A program made the translations under genes and the position numbers. 64,000 nt of DNA, from assembly GCA_017165825.1 (NCBI GenBank), contig CM029366.1, positions 21,077,750 through 21,141,749 on the forward strand, read 5' to 3'. A model generated the notes under the pieces. The model ran no database searches. It was not told the DNA's origin and saw only the letters and a list, made by a program, of their open reading frames with translations. Each line of letters opens with the position of its first letter. The stretch's first letter is position 1. The DNA is from Hepsetus odoe. Lineage: Eukaryota > Chordata > Actinopteri > Characiformes > Hepsetidae. Shown here one piece after another: positions 23,702 to 34,612 of this stretch.

Positions 23702-23980
23702 TCACTTACATTTAGCCTCCAGTTCTTTCGCCTCTAATTCTGTCTCCTGAATCTTCTCTGAGACTTGAAAATTGACCAGTGTAACATCCCTTAACTTTAC
23801 CTTTAAAACATCAAGATCCTGGTTCCATGCACAAATTTCATGGTCCTTGGTGTTGAGTTCAGCCTCCATCTCTTGGAACTGCGCAGCAAGAACATTCTTG
23901 GCCTGTCTTTCTTCACCCAGAACAGACAGCCACACATTATCAGATTCCTGAAGTGTTTGTTCCAATCTCTGAATTCTCAA
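23702..23980 (-). pseudogene. N-terminal part of the coiled-coil frame, separated by stops
   Basis: 92 residues (RIQRLEQTLQESDNVWLSVL and on) with the same heptad character and the same frame as 22676-23536. In-frame stops are TGA at 23702-23704 and further TAG and TAA codons before 23536. Another TAG lies upstream near 24015-24020. Open coiled-coil-like codons extend up to about 24040. The four stops without an obvious frameshift suggest decay by point mutation. Confidence 0.55.
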
Positions 23981-24238
23981 AGTCAGTTCACTGATTATTC
24001 CATCTTTCTCACTAACCTATAGCTGCTGCTTCTCTGCCCTCTGCCTGTCAGACGGGTTAGTGGCGCTGGGTTTGGAGGTTGACTCCTTTATGCCACGTTT
24101 CATGCTGTGAAGGGCCTTCTTGGTCGACCTCCCTCAATGCACGACACAGGGGGCATTTTCTGCCAGCCTTCTTTGCCAATGTCCCGCTTTCCCTGTCGCG
24201 GGTGGCCTTCTCTGCTTATGTCCCGTGTTGAAAGATGC

Positions 24239-24475
24239 AGAATGTGTTCTCCGCCATCTCTCTGCTGTGAATGACGCAGGGTGCGTTCTCCGCCATCTCT
24301 CCACCGTGGATGACGCAGGGCACGTTCTCCGTCATTTTTCCGGTGTGTTTCACGTAGGGCACGTTCCCTGCCGTCTTCCCGTGTGGATTCATGCAAGGCG
24401 TGTTCTCTACCTTTTTTACGCTATGATTGACGCAGGGGGCGGTTTCCGCCAACATCCCGCGTTGTAGTTGGTGAG
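24239..24475 (-). repeat. 39-bp minisatellite inside the LTR element
   Basis: About six diverged copies of a roughly 39-bp unit. Each contains GCGTTCTCCGCCATCTCT-like sequence and ends with GATGACGCAGGG-like sequence on the plus strand. On the minus strand one frame repeats a 13-residue unit around DGGERALRH and another repeats ENAPCVIH-type units. The unit length is a multiple of three, so copy-number change would not break a frame. Confidence 0.7.
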
Positions 24476-24479
24476 GAGC

Positions 24480-24866
24480 TGGGGACAGACGGAGTGGAAG
24501 GGTGTGCGAGCGAAGCCTCTTCCTCCAGCAGGTCGAGGGCCCGCCCCATAACTGCCACTACAGCCATCAGTGCCTGCTTAACCGGCCGTACTCCTCCAGC
24601 CGCTTGTTGGGCTCCAGCGAGGAGGCGAGCCGGATTGAGCGCACAAGCAGGTCCAAGCGTTGTGAGAGCTTCGTGGCGGTTGCACTCTGTGCTCCTCCGC
24701 TCTGCTCACGGGGCTCCGGCAAACACGCAGCCAGCCCTGCTGGCGCGAAGGTCTTCAGACGCTGTAGCTCCGCCCTGAGGACCACTACCGTGGCTTTGAG
24801 TGTCTGCTCGTGCTCCTCACACCAACTTTCAAGGCTCGCGACGTCCAAAGTTTGGCGGTTCATTTC
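24480..24866 (-). pseudogene. gag-like start of the LTR element interior
   Basis: Directly after the 5' LTR, a minus-strand frame reads MNRQTLDVASLESWCEEHEQ and continues as a Leu/Ala/Glu-rich helical region (LKATVVVLRAELQRLK) to a stop at 24567-24569. A second frame carries on with QALMAVVAVMGRALDLLEEE. Position and composition suit the N-terminus of a Ty3/gypsy Gag. No nucleocapsid CCHC knuckle follows, and the frame is broken. The ATG used by the ancestor may have been the changed codon in AAACTTTGGACGTC near 24845. Confidence 0.5.
24851..24866 (-). promoter_or_regulatory. candidate self-priming primer-binding site
   Basis: On the minus strand the bases just after the 5' LTR read GAAATGAACCGCCAAA, with no TGG start that would pair to a tRNA CCA end. 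AATGAACC is the exact complement of GGTTCATT, which lies in the LTR about 32 nt downstream of the start of the TATA box in the 20628 copy, near the expected RNA start. Pairing of the 5' end of the RNA to this site is the priming mode known for the Tf1/sushi group. Confidence 0.55.
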
Positions 24867-25124
24867 TGTCACGGTGGCAGGGTGCGGGAAGGATGTTTGC
24901 CCAGAGCCTGTGATCCAAGACATCACACTTTATTCCAGAAAGTGACCAAAACAAGACACAAGACCAAAACATAACCTCCAGTAACCTAAGGCTTTCCCTA
25001 GTGAATGAACCGGTGCTTAAATAGTCAGCCCCTATGAAGCACACTTGTGCCTTCATGAGCTCAGGTGTGCTCAGTCAGAACAGAGCGCCCTCTACCATGA
25101 ACAAAACATACCCAAACCGTGACA
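24867..25124 (-). repeat. 5' LTR of the LTR retrotransposon
   Basis: 258 bp, TGTCACGGTGGCAGGG to CCAAACCGTGACA on the plus strand. The minus strand has a TATA-like TATTTAAG and an AATAAA signal (24929-24934). It lacks about 20 bases near the TATA box that the other LTR keeps, so its RNA start spacing is shortened. The two LTRs differ by many substitutions, so the insertion is old. Confidence 0.9.
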
Positions 25125-25129
25125 CCTAC

Positions 25130-26355
25130 GTATGATTTATTCAAGTATAACAAAGCCTGCTTTGGAATGTTCTTCAAAAAGCTTGGAAAATGATTACTGA
25201 AGACTACTTAAAATTATAAGAAAACCTGCCTAAGGTGGTTCATGCTGTGGAAATATAACTTGGGTCATACCAAATGCTGGCTTTAAAAGTAAAAGTAAGA
25301 ATTAAAAATGTATATTTGCAATTGTTTTAATCAATATATTTACTCATTGTGTCATTTTTCTAGCAAAGTAGGAAGAAATGAGCATTGGCTCACTTTTGCG
25401 CAGTGCTGCATGTTTAATTGTTTAATGAACACTGTGGATATTACAGGGCAAGCTGTTGCTAATCCTGTAAGGCCGCCTTCTGAATGTGCTGTTCTTATGC
25501 AGCACGGGGTTTGAAAGGAGTTTTGCAATGAAGGAGTCTTCAACCTGCTTAAAACAAACCAAAAAATGCAAGTGATTTGATGAATATTTAAATGAGTTAT
25601 ATTTAAAATATATTTAAATAGTATTATTCTTTGGTAAATATGCTATACTGTATATTCACCCATTTATTCATCCTTTTAACCAATAATCTGCTGTTGTGAC
25701 TGCTGCTCTGGTTAAAGGAGCTCTCCCAGTAATGTGCCAGACAAGCAATTCTGTTAACTGCCCATACTTTAGAAGATCTAATTAAATATGTCATAAACCC
25801 TACATGCAATATTTAATATTTACATATTTTTGCACAGCCTCCCACATTTGTAAGATCCTACTTCAAAAACATATGTATATTGCCCTTTTTCAACTGCATG
25901 AAACTTAATTAAGAAGTTTAGGCTTGAGCTTCAGTTTTATTCATAACACAAAAACAGACGGTGTCCCTTTTGCTGAATCCTGCATAAAAGCCTGAATACG
26001 TTTCTACAGTTAAATATTTGATAAACAGCGTACAGCAGCTAATGCCTGAACAGAAAAGAAATAGAAAGAAGTAAATGAACACAATTTGTTTCTGGGTACT
26101 TCTTTTTATTTTTTATTCCATGTTTAAATATTTTTTCGTACTATCTGCTTTGAACAGGCATGAGCGTTTATCATTAATGGCTACGGCTATTCTGTTATAA
26201 CAACACATATAACAGCGTTGTTAGAGCATAGTGATGAATTTTAAAATTCCCTTTTTTTTTTCCTTAAATGTCTTTAAAGTCAGCTGGTCTGTGCCAAGCA
26301 GAAACAGCTGTCTGTGAAAGGAAACATGCAATTTGGTTGTTCAAAAGGAAAGAAG
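25130..26355. other. intron, no feature seen
   Basis: AT-rich intron between the LTR element and the next transposon scrap. No exon, RNA gene or repeat was recognised. Confidence 0.5.
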
Positions 26356-26359
26356 AATT

Positions 26360-26760
26360 CAATCAGAACAGTGCATTAACTCTTGCATTTGAAATGTCTT
26401 GAAAAGATGGAAACCACTTGCTAATCAGCTGCCACAGAGAAAAACAGCTGCACTGGATAATGAAAGAATTATTAAAGCTGTGAAGAAAGTAAAATCACCA
26501 ACAATATCCACAGTAGAGGTTGAAGGTTTCACCATTTATTGCATCAGTTTTTCACAGTTGTGTTAAAAAGGCTGGAATGAAGCATGCATATCTTCCATCC
26601 GCAGAAATAATATAACAGAAAACATGTCAAAGTGGCGATATGAGCTATGATCTCTGGAAGGGAACACCATTTGATGGTCCAGAGTCTGTGAAACATGGTG
26701 AGGATAGTGCAAGGATTTATACATGCATGACTGACTAGCTGCTGCTGGTCATATTCAGTA
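26360..26760 (+). mobile_element. decayed Tc1-type transposon scrap
   Basis: Broken frames resemble a Tc1 transposase. ALDNERIIKAVKKVKSPT near 26451-26500 fits the helix-turn-helix linker. SVKHGEDSARIYTCMTD near 26685-26735 fits the SVKHGGGSVMVWGCM region that lies between the first and second catalytic Asp. The parts between are missing or scrambled, and no inverted repeats were found. Confidence 0.5.
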
Positions 26761-27153
26761 AACTGTTAATTGACGTGACCTTAGCACGACCCTTTGCTGT
26801 TTAACAGTTGCCCTGAAGGAGCTTATTAGACAAGGTTGCAGGCAATCGAAAGCTTCTTTTACAATGTTAAAGGTGAGTGCAGCACATCCCACCATAATTA
26901 TAAATGCAAATGCAGTTGATATTTGATTTCCATGCGATATATCACACTGCAAAACTAGCAATTGTGTAGGCTGTTCCATGTTTCTTGTGCTTCTATACGC
27001 TTTGAAGGTACTAGGATTGCTTATGGATTTCAGGATAATAGAAGACATAAGTTTCTAAGACACTTCTGATTTATGGACTGTTTAAAGCCAGAAACATTAA
27101 GCTGACTGACTGTTAACTCTTGATGGACATGGATGCATGGAAGTTAACAGCAG

Positions 27154-27408
27154 TGTAATGGTTTGCGGCACCCTTCCCTGACTGGGTGCATCTGGAGCCT
27201 CAATATGACATTAGGTGTGCCTCATTGGCACAACAGCATAAAAAGCTCAATGAGTCAGAGCAGCGCGTCAGTCTTTCTGTATTCCTGTTCATATGTGTGA
27301 GTAACACATTTAGTTTAGTGCTTGTGGGACTGCATGTTCATGTCTATGTTTAATTAAACTGGACCCGACTCCACGCCTATGTCCGGTCCAACCCACAACA
27401 CCATTATA
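27154..27408 (+). repeat. solo LTR of a second LTR-element family
   Basis: 255 bp bounded by the inverted ends TGTAATGG and CCATTATA and by a perfect 5-bp target duplication AGCAG at 27149-27153 and 27409-27413. A TATA-like ATAAAAAG lies at 27238-27245 and an ATTAAA polyadenylation-like signal at 27353-27358, which supports plus orientation. No interior is left, as expected after recombination between the two LTRs. It shows no clear similarity to the LTRs at 20628 and 24867 apart from the terminal TG. Confidence 0.78.
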
Positions 27409-27413
27409 AGCAG

Positions 27414-29417
27414 TTATACTGTCATCAGCTAGCCCATGATCAGCTGCAACGGCATTTCTCATCTTTATTAATGGAATGAATCATGGCTGTAACAATAAAA
27501 AAACGACCTCAGAAGTTCACAAAGTTGTGCACCTCCAGACCATATGTCGGCATCATACTGCAGGACAATGGCTGCCAGTTTGTAACAAGTTATTGAGGCA
27601 GAAAAGGAGAGAATCCTCAACTGGATGGCCATTATAACATTTAAGGGTGTTAGCACTCAGACTGTAAGGCTGTCTGAGAAGAGCAACATTGGTTTGGTGA
27701 CAGTACAGTACAGCTTTTAACATCTGGAAAGGTTTTATGTTGCTGTTAATGAATGCCTTTCCTCAATTACAGTGTTAGAATAGAGGCTAAAGGCTGGAAT
27801 TGTTCAAGAAGGTGTGTTGTTTTACTGAAAATATCTACAAGGAATGGACCTCTTTTGACCTACAGCATAACCACATGACTGTACCAAAAAACTGATTCAT
27901 ACTTTATCCCAATTCCTATGTATGAGCCTGCACTGGATGTGGCCATTTCACTATCCAAGATAAATTACCCTTAAAGATTGGCATCTATTTCTTTCATCAT
28001 CATGACAACCAAAAAACTATCACTTCGAACAGTGTCGACCTTTTGGCTGCAATCAGCCATATTGCAAAGCAAAGTACTTTCAAAATGGGAAGCATTCATC
28101 ATTTTTATTTAAAGATACTTTTTCAACAGCTCTTGATGACCAGGGGGTTTCTGTAATGGGCACAGTGTGGGGTCAAAGGCAATGTATGGTCCACCATCTC
28201 CCTGTGTGTGTGTGTGAATGGCCTGTATAAGCAATACTGATCCAAGCATGCTTTCATAAGCTTTTTCTATTGTGCTTCAAAGCCGCTGTATATACACAGC
28301 TGTGACCTTTGAAAATAGCTGACTTAAAGTACTAAGATTTGATTTTTTCAAATGATAGAGGTGTGCTGAAGCGTTTTCTGCTCCTGTGACAATGCTTTGT
28401 TGAGGCCTCAACCAGACTGAATTGTCTTTGCTCTGAGGTATTGTGACTTGAACAATAGCGCTGTGGTATCTTTACTGAACATGGCAGATTTTCTCTGAAT
28501 TTGTCATTTCCTTAAAGGTGTAAAGTCAGAGTTTAAAGCAATTGTTTGTTAGCATCTTGGGGCAAAGTAAATGCTGCCAGGGTTAAGGGGAGGTACAATT
28601 GTAAGAGAAAGAGAAGTGGCGTGTGTGTGGGCATTTGTGTGTGGGATGGGTGGGGGGGTGTGATTCATGGCTGACAGCTCAATGAATGCCTGGGGGAAGC
28701 CACTCATACAACATTTAGACTGCCGCTGTATTCTCTCAGGGGTTAACTGTAGAAATGCATAGAGAGCTATTGCCTCGCTCTATAATGTATTCTCCACCAG
28801 CACTCATCCTATCAGCAGCAGGCAGACCTCAAGGAAATGTACTGTGTGCTCTCCACACAATGTGGGAAATTGCTTACTGTGACTGCACTTAACACAGAGC
28901 AATGTGGAATCATAGATTAACCTTGCTCTGATTTGCCTAATTTGGTTGGAGCGGCATGTCCCTGGAGCTATGACGAGCTGCACTTGAGCTTTTCAAAATA
29001 ACTCTCAACATATATTTTCCAGTACAATTCAGGGGCCATTTAAGATGGCTTATGATAAGGAGGGGGTTTGTGTTGGAATACATTTTCTGTGAATAATCAA
29101 TGTTCCTTTACTGACAATGCATTACTCTTAAGGTGTACCAGCCAGCTTTGTGCATTTCATAAGCATTGCAGTTCAAACACTCAGCTTGCCGTTTCTAAGG
29201 TCAAGCTGCTGCCTTTTGATTACATGCTGAGATCCCATGGTAATTTCCTCTTTTACTCAGTGACAATGGCAAGTGATGGTTCATTGTGAAAGGAGAAAAA
29301 AGGTAACTCCATGAGCCTAGAAAATAACATGCCAAGTTAATCACATATAATGATCTTACTAGTTGAGGCCACAACACAACAAAGCAGGCTATGTCAATAC
29401 TAATTAATACAAAAGTG

Positions 29418-29470
<53 letters not shown>

Positions 29471-30845
29471 AGTGGCTACTCTTAACTAAAACACATATGA
29501 CTGTATACCTTCCTGCAGCCTTTAAGTAGGTCCTCCTGGAAATTTTGATTTACCCTTTGAAGTGCAGAGGAAATAGATTGAAAGGTCCCTCAGCTGCTTT
29601 TTAACCAGGATACTGCTGCTCTTGCATTTATAGATTACCAATGCACGATGCATATCTAATCTTGTTAGAAAAAATGCTCACTTATTTCTGTAGATCTTGT
29701 TTCAGCTCTTCAGATGATACTGTATATAAAGCCCCCTGCATTTGATTATAACTTAAAAGGTAATACACACTGTGCCATGTTATATGAATACAATTTGGGA
29801 ACATTACTTAGCAAATAGTTTGGTTTGATTCATTTGCAAAGCAGTAAAAGTTAAATAGCACCTTGTCAGCCAAGATAAACACCGAAGCCAGTTCCTTAAT
29901 AGCTCAAAAGGGCCCTAAATTGTTGTTTGTTTCCCTCTATAAGGATGTCATTGTTTTTGTGCAAGCCACAAATATGTATGCAAATTACAGAAGTGGAAGA
30001 ATAATTCAGCTTTAGTGATTTTATCATAATGTCATTGCTACTTTTCAGGACGATCAAACACTTCTCCCTATAGGGATGGTTTGTAATTCAGTGTCAGTGC
30101 TGCTTAATGTTGACCAAAATAAAACTTTCTGACAGTGCTGCAAATTGTTTTCCACTGAGGCTTTGATTTAGGTATATGACACATTTCCCTACAGTGTTAG
30201 GACGTTAGAACCAAGGCAGGCCCAACCTCTAGTAAATCCTCAATTTTGTTTTGCCTTTTGTTCATTCACTGGGGCTCTCGCTGACTCAGAGCTTCCTCAT
30301 CTGTATGCCAGAGTTTACCTCTGTTCGCTATAAGACAGATTCTCCTTTCTGTAAAGTAGGATATAAATAGATTTCATTGAGCAATAGTGCAATAAAGATG
30401 CCTCCTAGTCTTGGGAAACTCCAGGGAGTTTTTTTTTTGTCCAGTAGCAGCGTGGCAGCCTCCTGTTGTGTTATATTGCCATTCATTACTCAAGGACCTC
30501 CAGTCATATGTGCCATATTGGCACTACTCTGATTAGCTCATGGTATTTGATGCCAGTAATCTCTCTGTGCAAATTATGCCTCAGAGGAAAAATACTTATT
30601 TCTGGAATTCTGGCCTACAAAGTAATTATTTGCCTTTTTGAAAGCTAAATTGCATTATGCATAGTTTTAAGAATGAGTATTGTTCTGTTTTGTTAATATT
30701 GCCTGCTTGTATTAATGCTTTTCAACGCTAGAAGGTGTGATGGAACAACATCCGAGCCTGAAGGCCTCAGCTATAAATTAGCACCTGCTTTTTTGGGATT
30801 TTTCTTGTAAATACTGATACATGTGTTTCTTTCTCTTTCTTACAG
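27414..30845. other. intron before the second visible exon
   Basis: About 3.4 kb with no exon. It contains the TA microsatellite at 29420-29467 and short TG-rich stretches near 28203 and 28619-28640. The 3' end is TTTCTTTCTCTTTCTTACAG, a good acceptor. Confidence 0.5.
29420..29467. repeat. (TA)n microsatellite
   Basis: About 24 uninterrupted TA units. Likely length-polymorphic. Confidence 0.95.
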
Positions 30846-30977
30846 CAAAGAAGTTTGGGACTGGAGAAAATTTGAACATAACTGCTATAACTCGGGATGC
30901 AGCAGGGGACTATGAATGTGGCGCTGTGAACGACATAGCCTCTCCTGACACCAGGACTGTGAGAGTCACAGTGAACT
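30846..30977 (+). CDS. negr1: negr1 coding exon: second half of Ig domain 2
   Basis: 132 bp, phase 1-1. The split Ala codon is followed by KKFGTGENLNITAITRDAAG, DYECGAVNDIASPDTRTVRV and TVN with a split Phe. It completes Ig2 with the second disulfide cysteine in the D-x-G-x-Y-x-C motif (DAAGDYEC). One sequon is NIT. ITRD and the short KKFGTGENL loop match NEGR1 better than LSAMP or NTM, which have ITRE and an E-E-Y-L-E-I strand. The acceptor is TTCTTACAG and the donor GTGAGT at 30978. The frame is intact. Confidence 0.92.
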
Positions 30978-32640
30978 GTGAGTATATCTCTTTACCTTTG
31001 TACTCATCTTTCTGCTGGCTGATGCTGCACATGCACAATGACGTCCCTTTTTCCTTTTTTTCCTCCTTTTAGTGGAGATACTGACTTACTTGGAGAGGCA
31101 ACAGCACTGTCGGGTTGGAAATTAGAATAGAATTCATTGTGTGGAAGTTTTTTAATATTTAACAAGAGAATCCCCTTTTTTGTCTGGGCCGAGATGATTA
31201 ATTTCCAGTGAGGAATGGTCTCAATGTTATAAGGACTCTTCTATTATGCAGGTAATGAGTCTCTCAAAAAGTGTGAAAAGACAGTAATGAGCACTCCACG
31301 CATTAATGAATTATACTGACTTTACTCATCATGCTTATAGCGAGGATCTGGCTCCCCCAGAATGAAGGGGAAGGACACTTGACGATTTTTCTTTCCCTTC
31401 TTTTTCTCTTTTAAGACGTTTCGTCTCATTTGCGGTCACAGGGATCATTAGTCTCTTTGTCTCAGTTGATACCATATGCTGAATCACAGCAGAGCAGGAG
31501 CGCATAAATCAGATATGTGGATTCTTGTAGCTGAAAACGCACAGTGCAGGCCCATCAACCGCTGCCTCCTTTTACTATCGCCCCAACAAAGACTAATGGG
31601 CAGATAGCCACATGGAAATGTCAGCACATCACCGAGGGCAGGCCAGTGACGGCTCCGGTGTCATAACTCACATCCCGGCTCCACCCAGTCGATTCTATTG
31701 ACATGCTCTAATGAGAAACAAAGCAGAAAAGATCAGCCGCTGGATGCCAAGCTCTCTACCTTGGCTCCACTAACAGCACTGGCAGTATTGTTTTCAATGC
31801 TTGCTTTCCAGTTGGTTTGCAAGGACTGATTTTTCTTTCAATGTATGTGGATAGGGTGGCACTGTGAGGAGACACGAACATGATTTACTGCTGCAGATGA
31901 CATGAACAGTTCCTATAGTCCTTTCTGCCTTTGAAACGTTCCAGTGTAAAACGGTTCCTGTGTAGGAGCTGCTCATAATCACAATCTATCATTTGAGCAA
32001 CACTGATCAATCACAGGAGGTTGCTTCAGGCTCCTAGAAAAAAATAGAGTGGAAAACAGGTGCCAACACTGGAATTAGAAAAGGTGTTACCTTGCCATGT
32101 CCTAAAATAAGAACGTGTGAGAGAGGCTGGAAGACTGCTCTGCCAATCCACATCCTCACTGTCAAGAAAAGTGTGAAAAGTGATGTGCTGAAGTTGCTGT
32201 ATTTATCACATTTTGTCTTTCAGTTTGCTGACATTTACAAATAAAGGTTCTTCAATGGTTCTTATCATAAATGTTTGTTCTGGGAGACATTGAATTGCTT
32301 TTTTGTAGTCACACAGGTTTATTTCAGTTTTAACAGATACAAAGTGTTATTAAAGCATGGGACTCATGAAACCATCTAGTGTAGAGTAATGGGTCAAAAG
32401 GGATGCCAAATCAGATGAAGGGGCTTCTAAAGGTAGTTGAATTTGACTTTTTGTTGTACTTATATGTATAGTAGCATTATTACCAAACTGTTTCTCTTTT
32501 AATGATTTCATTTAGCTCCAATTTACCAGATAATTTGTGAAGTAATGAGATATCTGTTTAGTAACTCTGTAGAAGCTAAAAGGGACAACTGCTAGAAAAC
32601 CTTGGGTTTTGTTTGATATTCATCAACCCTCATGACAAAT

Positions 32641-32659
32641 GTCTGGAACAGTTCCAGAC
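32641..32659. repeat. perfect 9-bp inverted repeat
   Basis: GTCTGGAAC A GTTCCAGAC: two 9-bp arms around a single base. It is the first of three hairpins within 180 bp. Confidence 0.9.
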
Positions 32660-32714
32660 AGTTGAACGTTGATTTTATTAAATACAGCGTGGAGACAAAT
32701 AACAATCAATGCTA

Positions 32715-32734
32715 TAGCTAAAATAGTTTAGCTA
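32715..32734. repeat. perfect 8-bp inverted repeat with 4-nt loop
   Basis: TAGCTAAA ATAG TTTAGCTA. It is the second of the three hairpins. Confidence 0.9.
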
Positions 32735-32764
32735 GTAAGCCTAAGTCTAACCCTAAAAACTTAA

Positions 32765-32819
32765 TTTGAAGTGGTAAAACAAGGCTTAAACACATTAAGC
32801 CTTGTTTTACCACTTCAAA
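32765..32819. repeat. perfect 25-bp hairpin with 5-nt loop
   Basis: The arm at 32765-32789 (TTTGAAGTGGTAAAACAAGG followed by CTTAA) is the exact reverse complement of 32795-32819, around the loop ACACA. Pairing stops at once on both sides (A against C). A perfect 25-bp stem in an otherwise diverged intron is unlikely by chance. It could be a tiny foldback transposon, a recent inverted duplication or an RNA hairpin. Confidence 0.95.
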
Positions 32820-33869
32820 CAAAGTTATCAGTTATGCACTGTTAAGCCGAACACATGGGAAAAATGAATACTCACTAGAATTCAGCTGCTTTCTCCTTGG
32901 GTACCCAAGTCTATCCAGGATTAATAACCTTATTACCCAGTAGTACCACCAGTTTAAGTAGGGAGGCCCCAATTTCTTTGTGAGAAAGACAAAAACACTT
33001 GAATCAAAAAAAGTTCATGCATCACTTCCCAATGAATGGGATAAAATTGAGCTGAAGGATATTCTCAAGCTAATGTGTTTGCTCCATGGTTTTCAAACTG
33101 CTGTTGCCCAGCACATTAAATGTTTCCCACCCACTTCAACCCAGGTATAGCTTTTTAATTACTCAGATAAGTGGTGTTAAGAGAAAGAAAAATACTAAAA
33201 TGAGTAGAGCACAGGGGCCACCAGGACCAGGGTTGGGAACTCTTGCTAAAGCTTCACTTTGATTAAAGTCATGTGACAGAAAGGGCTGAGATGTGGTGTT
33301 AAAACATGTAAAGCAGTTCAAATTTAGAAAAAAAGAAGCAAATGAAAGCACTGGCACAAGAATGTGGTTGAGATCACAGCAGATATAATGTAAGAACTGA
33401 CTGAGGACTTTAAACAAATCTACCTTAGTACAAAAATGCTGAATGTGTTCTCATTGTTCTACTTTATTTACCAGTACAACCAAAGCATGTAGCTTCACAC
33501 TTGACATTGCATTAGCCTAACATGACTACAGATAATGTGACTTGACATTTCAAGGGTAATCAGTATAATTAAATACACAGCAAAATAATCTCATTCCCCT
33601 TTGAAAATAATTACAGCTTTTAGGTAAGAGCAGAACTGACCTCTGGGCTAATTGCAGATTATGACCACTAATTGGAATAAGCAAATTTATTTGTTGAAAA
33701 CAAATTACTTTCATGTGTGCATTAATACATTTAATAAAGTTTTACATAAGTGTTCAATATATTAAAGCAAGATGTCGTCTCCCATTGCAGTTCAATGACC
33801 GCCACCAATCTCCTTAATTGCTTCAGCACAGTGAAAACAGCTCCATGTAAGCAAGCTGTTGTAAATTTT

Positions 33870-34060
33870 ATGGAAGCCACTAGATGCTGGGCACCAGAGG
33901 GTTCTTGGTTCTGCTGTTTCAGCCTTTCCCCCACCACTGCTGTTGTGCCCTTGGGCAAGACACTTGCACTCGAAATTTCTCCAGGGGTGCTGAAATGGTA
34001 CCCTTGAAAAAGATCAGCAACCGTTTAACAGCACTGTAGTGTGCACGTCTGGATGGTGGC
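33870..34060 (+). mobile_element. possible SINE or V-SINE relic
   Basis: TTGTGCCCTTGGGCAAGACACTT followed by a CTCCAGGGG block resembles the core region of many fish SINEs. No clear B box, tail or target duplication was found, so this may be only the middle of an old copy. Confidence 0.4.
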
Positions 34061-34590
34061 TGAAGAAAGCAGGCTGAACCCATAAGCATATTAAAAGCCA
34101 GTTCATGGTGTGCGCTCAAGTGAGTATAGATTTATACTTGACAGACATCCAATCATTTTATTCTTAGTGTTACTTCAGCATTACAAAAGGCGCTCTACTG
34201 CTCCCTATGAGGGACCCCTCAATGTCTGCGGTCAGCACATTTGGAATGTCATGTAGATCAGACAGAGCCAGGGTGGTTAACATTTGCACCCAGAACATGT
34301 AACTACTGTAAATAAACTGAAATATTTAGCCTACCCTTTATGTATAACCTTTACCCTATGCAAACACTCCTCTTTCAGCCTGCGATTGATTGCAGTGTGA
34401 AGATAACACACTGTTCCAACAATAGTTGGCTCAGGCTGATTCAGCAAACAAACTAATTACTGGAAAGCTGGAGCTTTGCAATTCTCTTCAAACACCTAAA
34501 GCCTGTGAGCCTGAGCTGAATCAAAATAGGACCGAATTCACACAAAAACCCCACCGACTTGTCATGGCCAGTTCAAACACATTTGTTTTT

Positions 34591-34612
34591 TTTGTTTTGT
34601 TTTGTTTTGTTT
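34591..34612. repeat. (TTTTG)n short repeat
   Basis: About four tandem TTTTG units following a T run. Confidence 0.8.

Larger units (their letters stand above)
20628..25124 (-). mobile_element. non-autonomous LTR retrotransposon (Ty3/gypsy, Tf1/sushi-like) without pol
   Basis: Two similar LTRs (20628-20904 and 24867-25124) enclose a 3.96-kb interior. The 5-bp target duplication CCTAC is at 20623-20627 and 25125-25129. LTRs begin TGTCAC and end GTGACA. A polypurine tract next to the 20628 LTR and TATA and AATAAA signals on the minus strand fix the orientation as minus, antisense to negr1. The interior shows a gag-like start, a 39-bp tandem repeat, a long coiled-coil frame and a Cys-rich region, all in the sense direction. 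No reverse transcriptase, RNase H, protease or integrase motif was recognised in any frame. It would need enzymes supplied by another element. Group assignment rests on the LTR ends, 5-bp duplication and candidate self-priming site. Confidence 0.88.
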
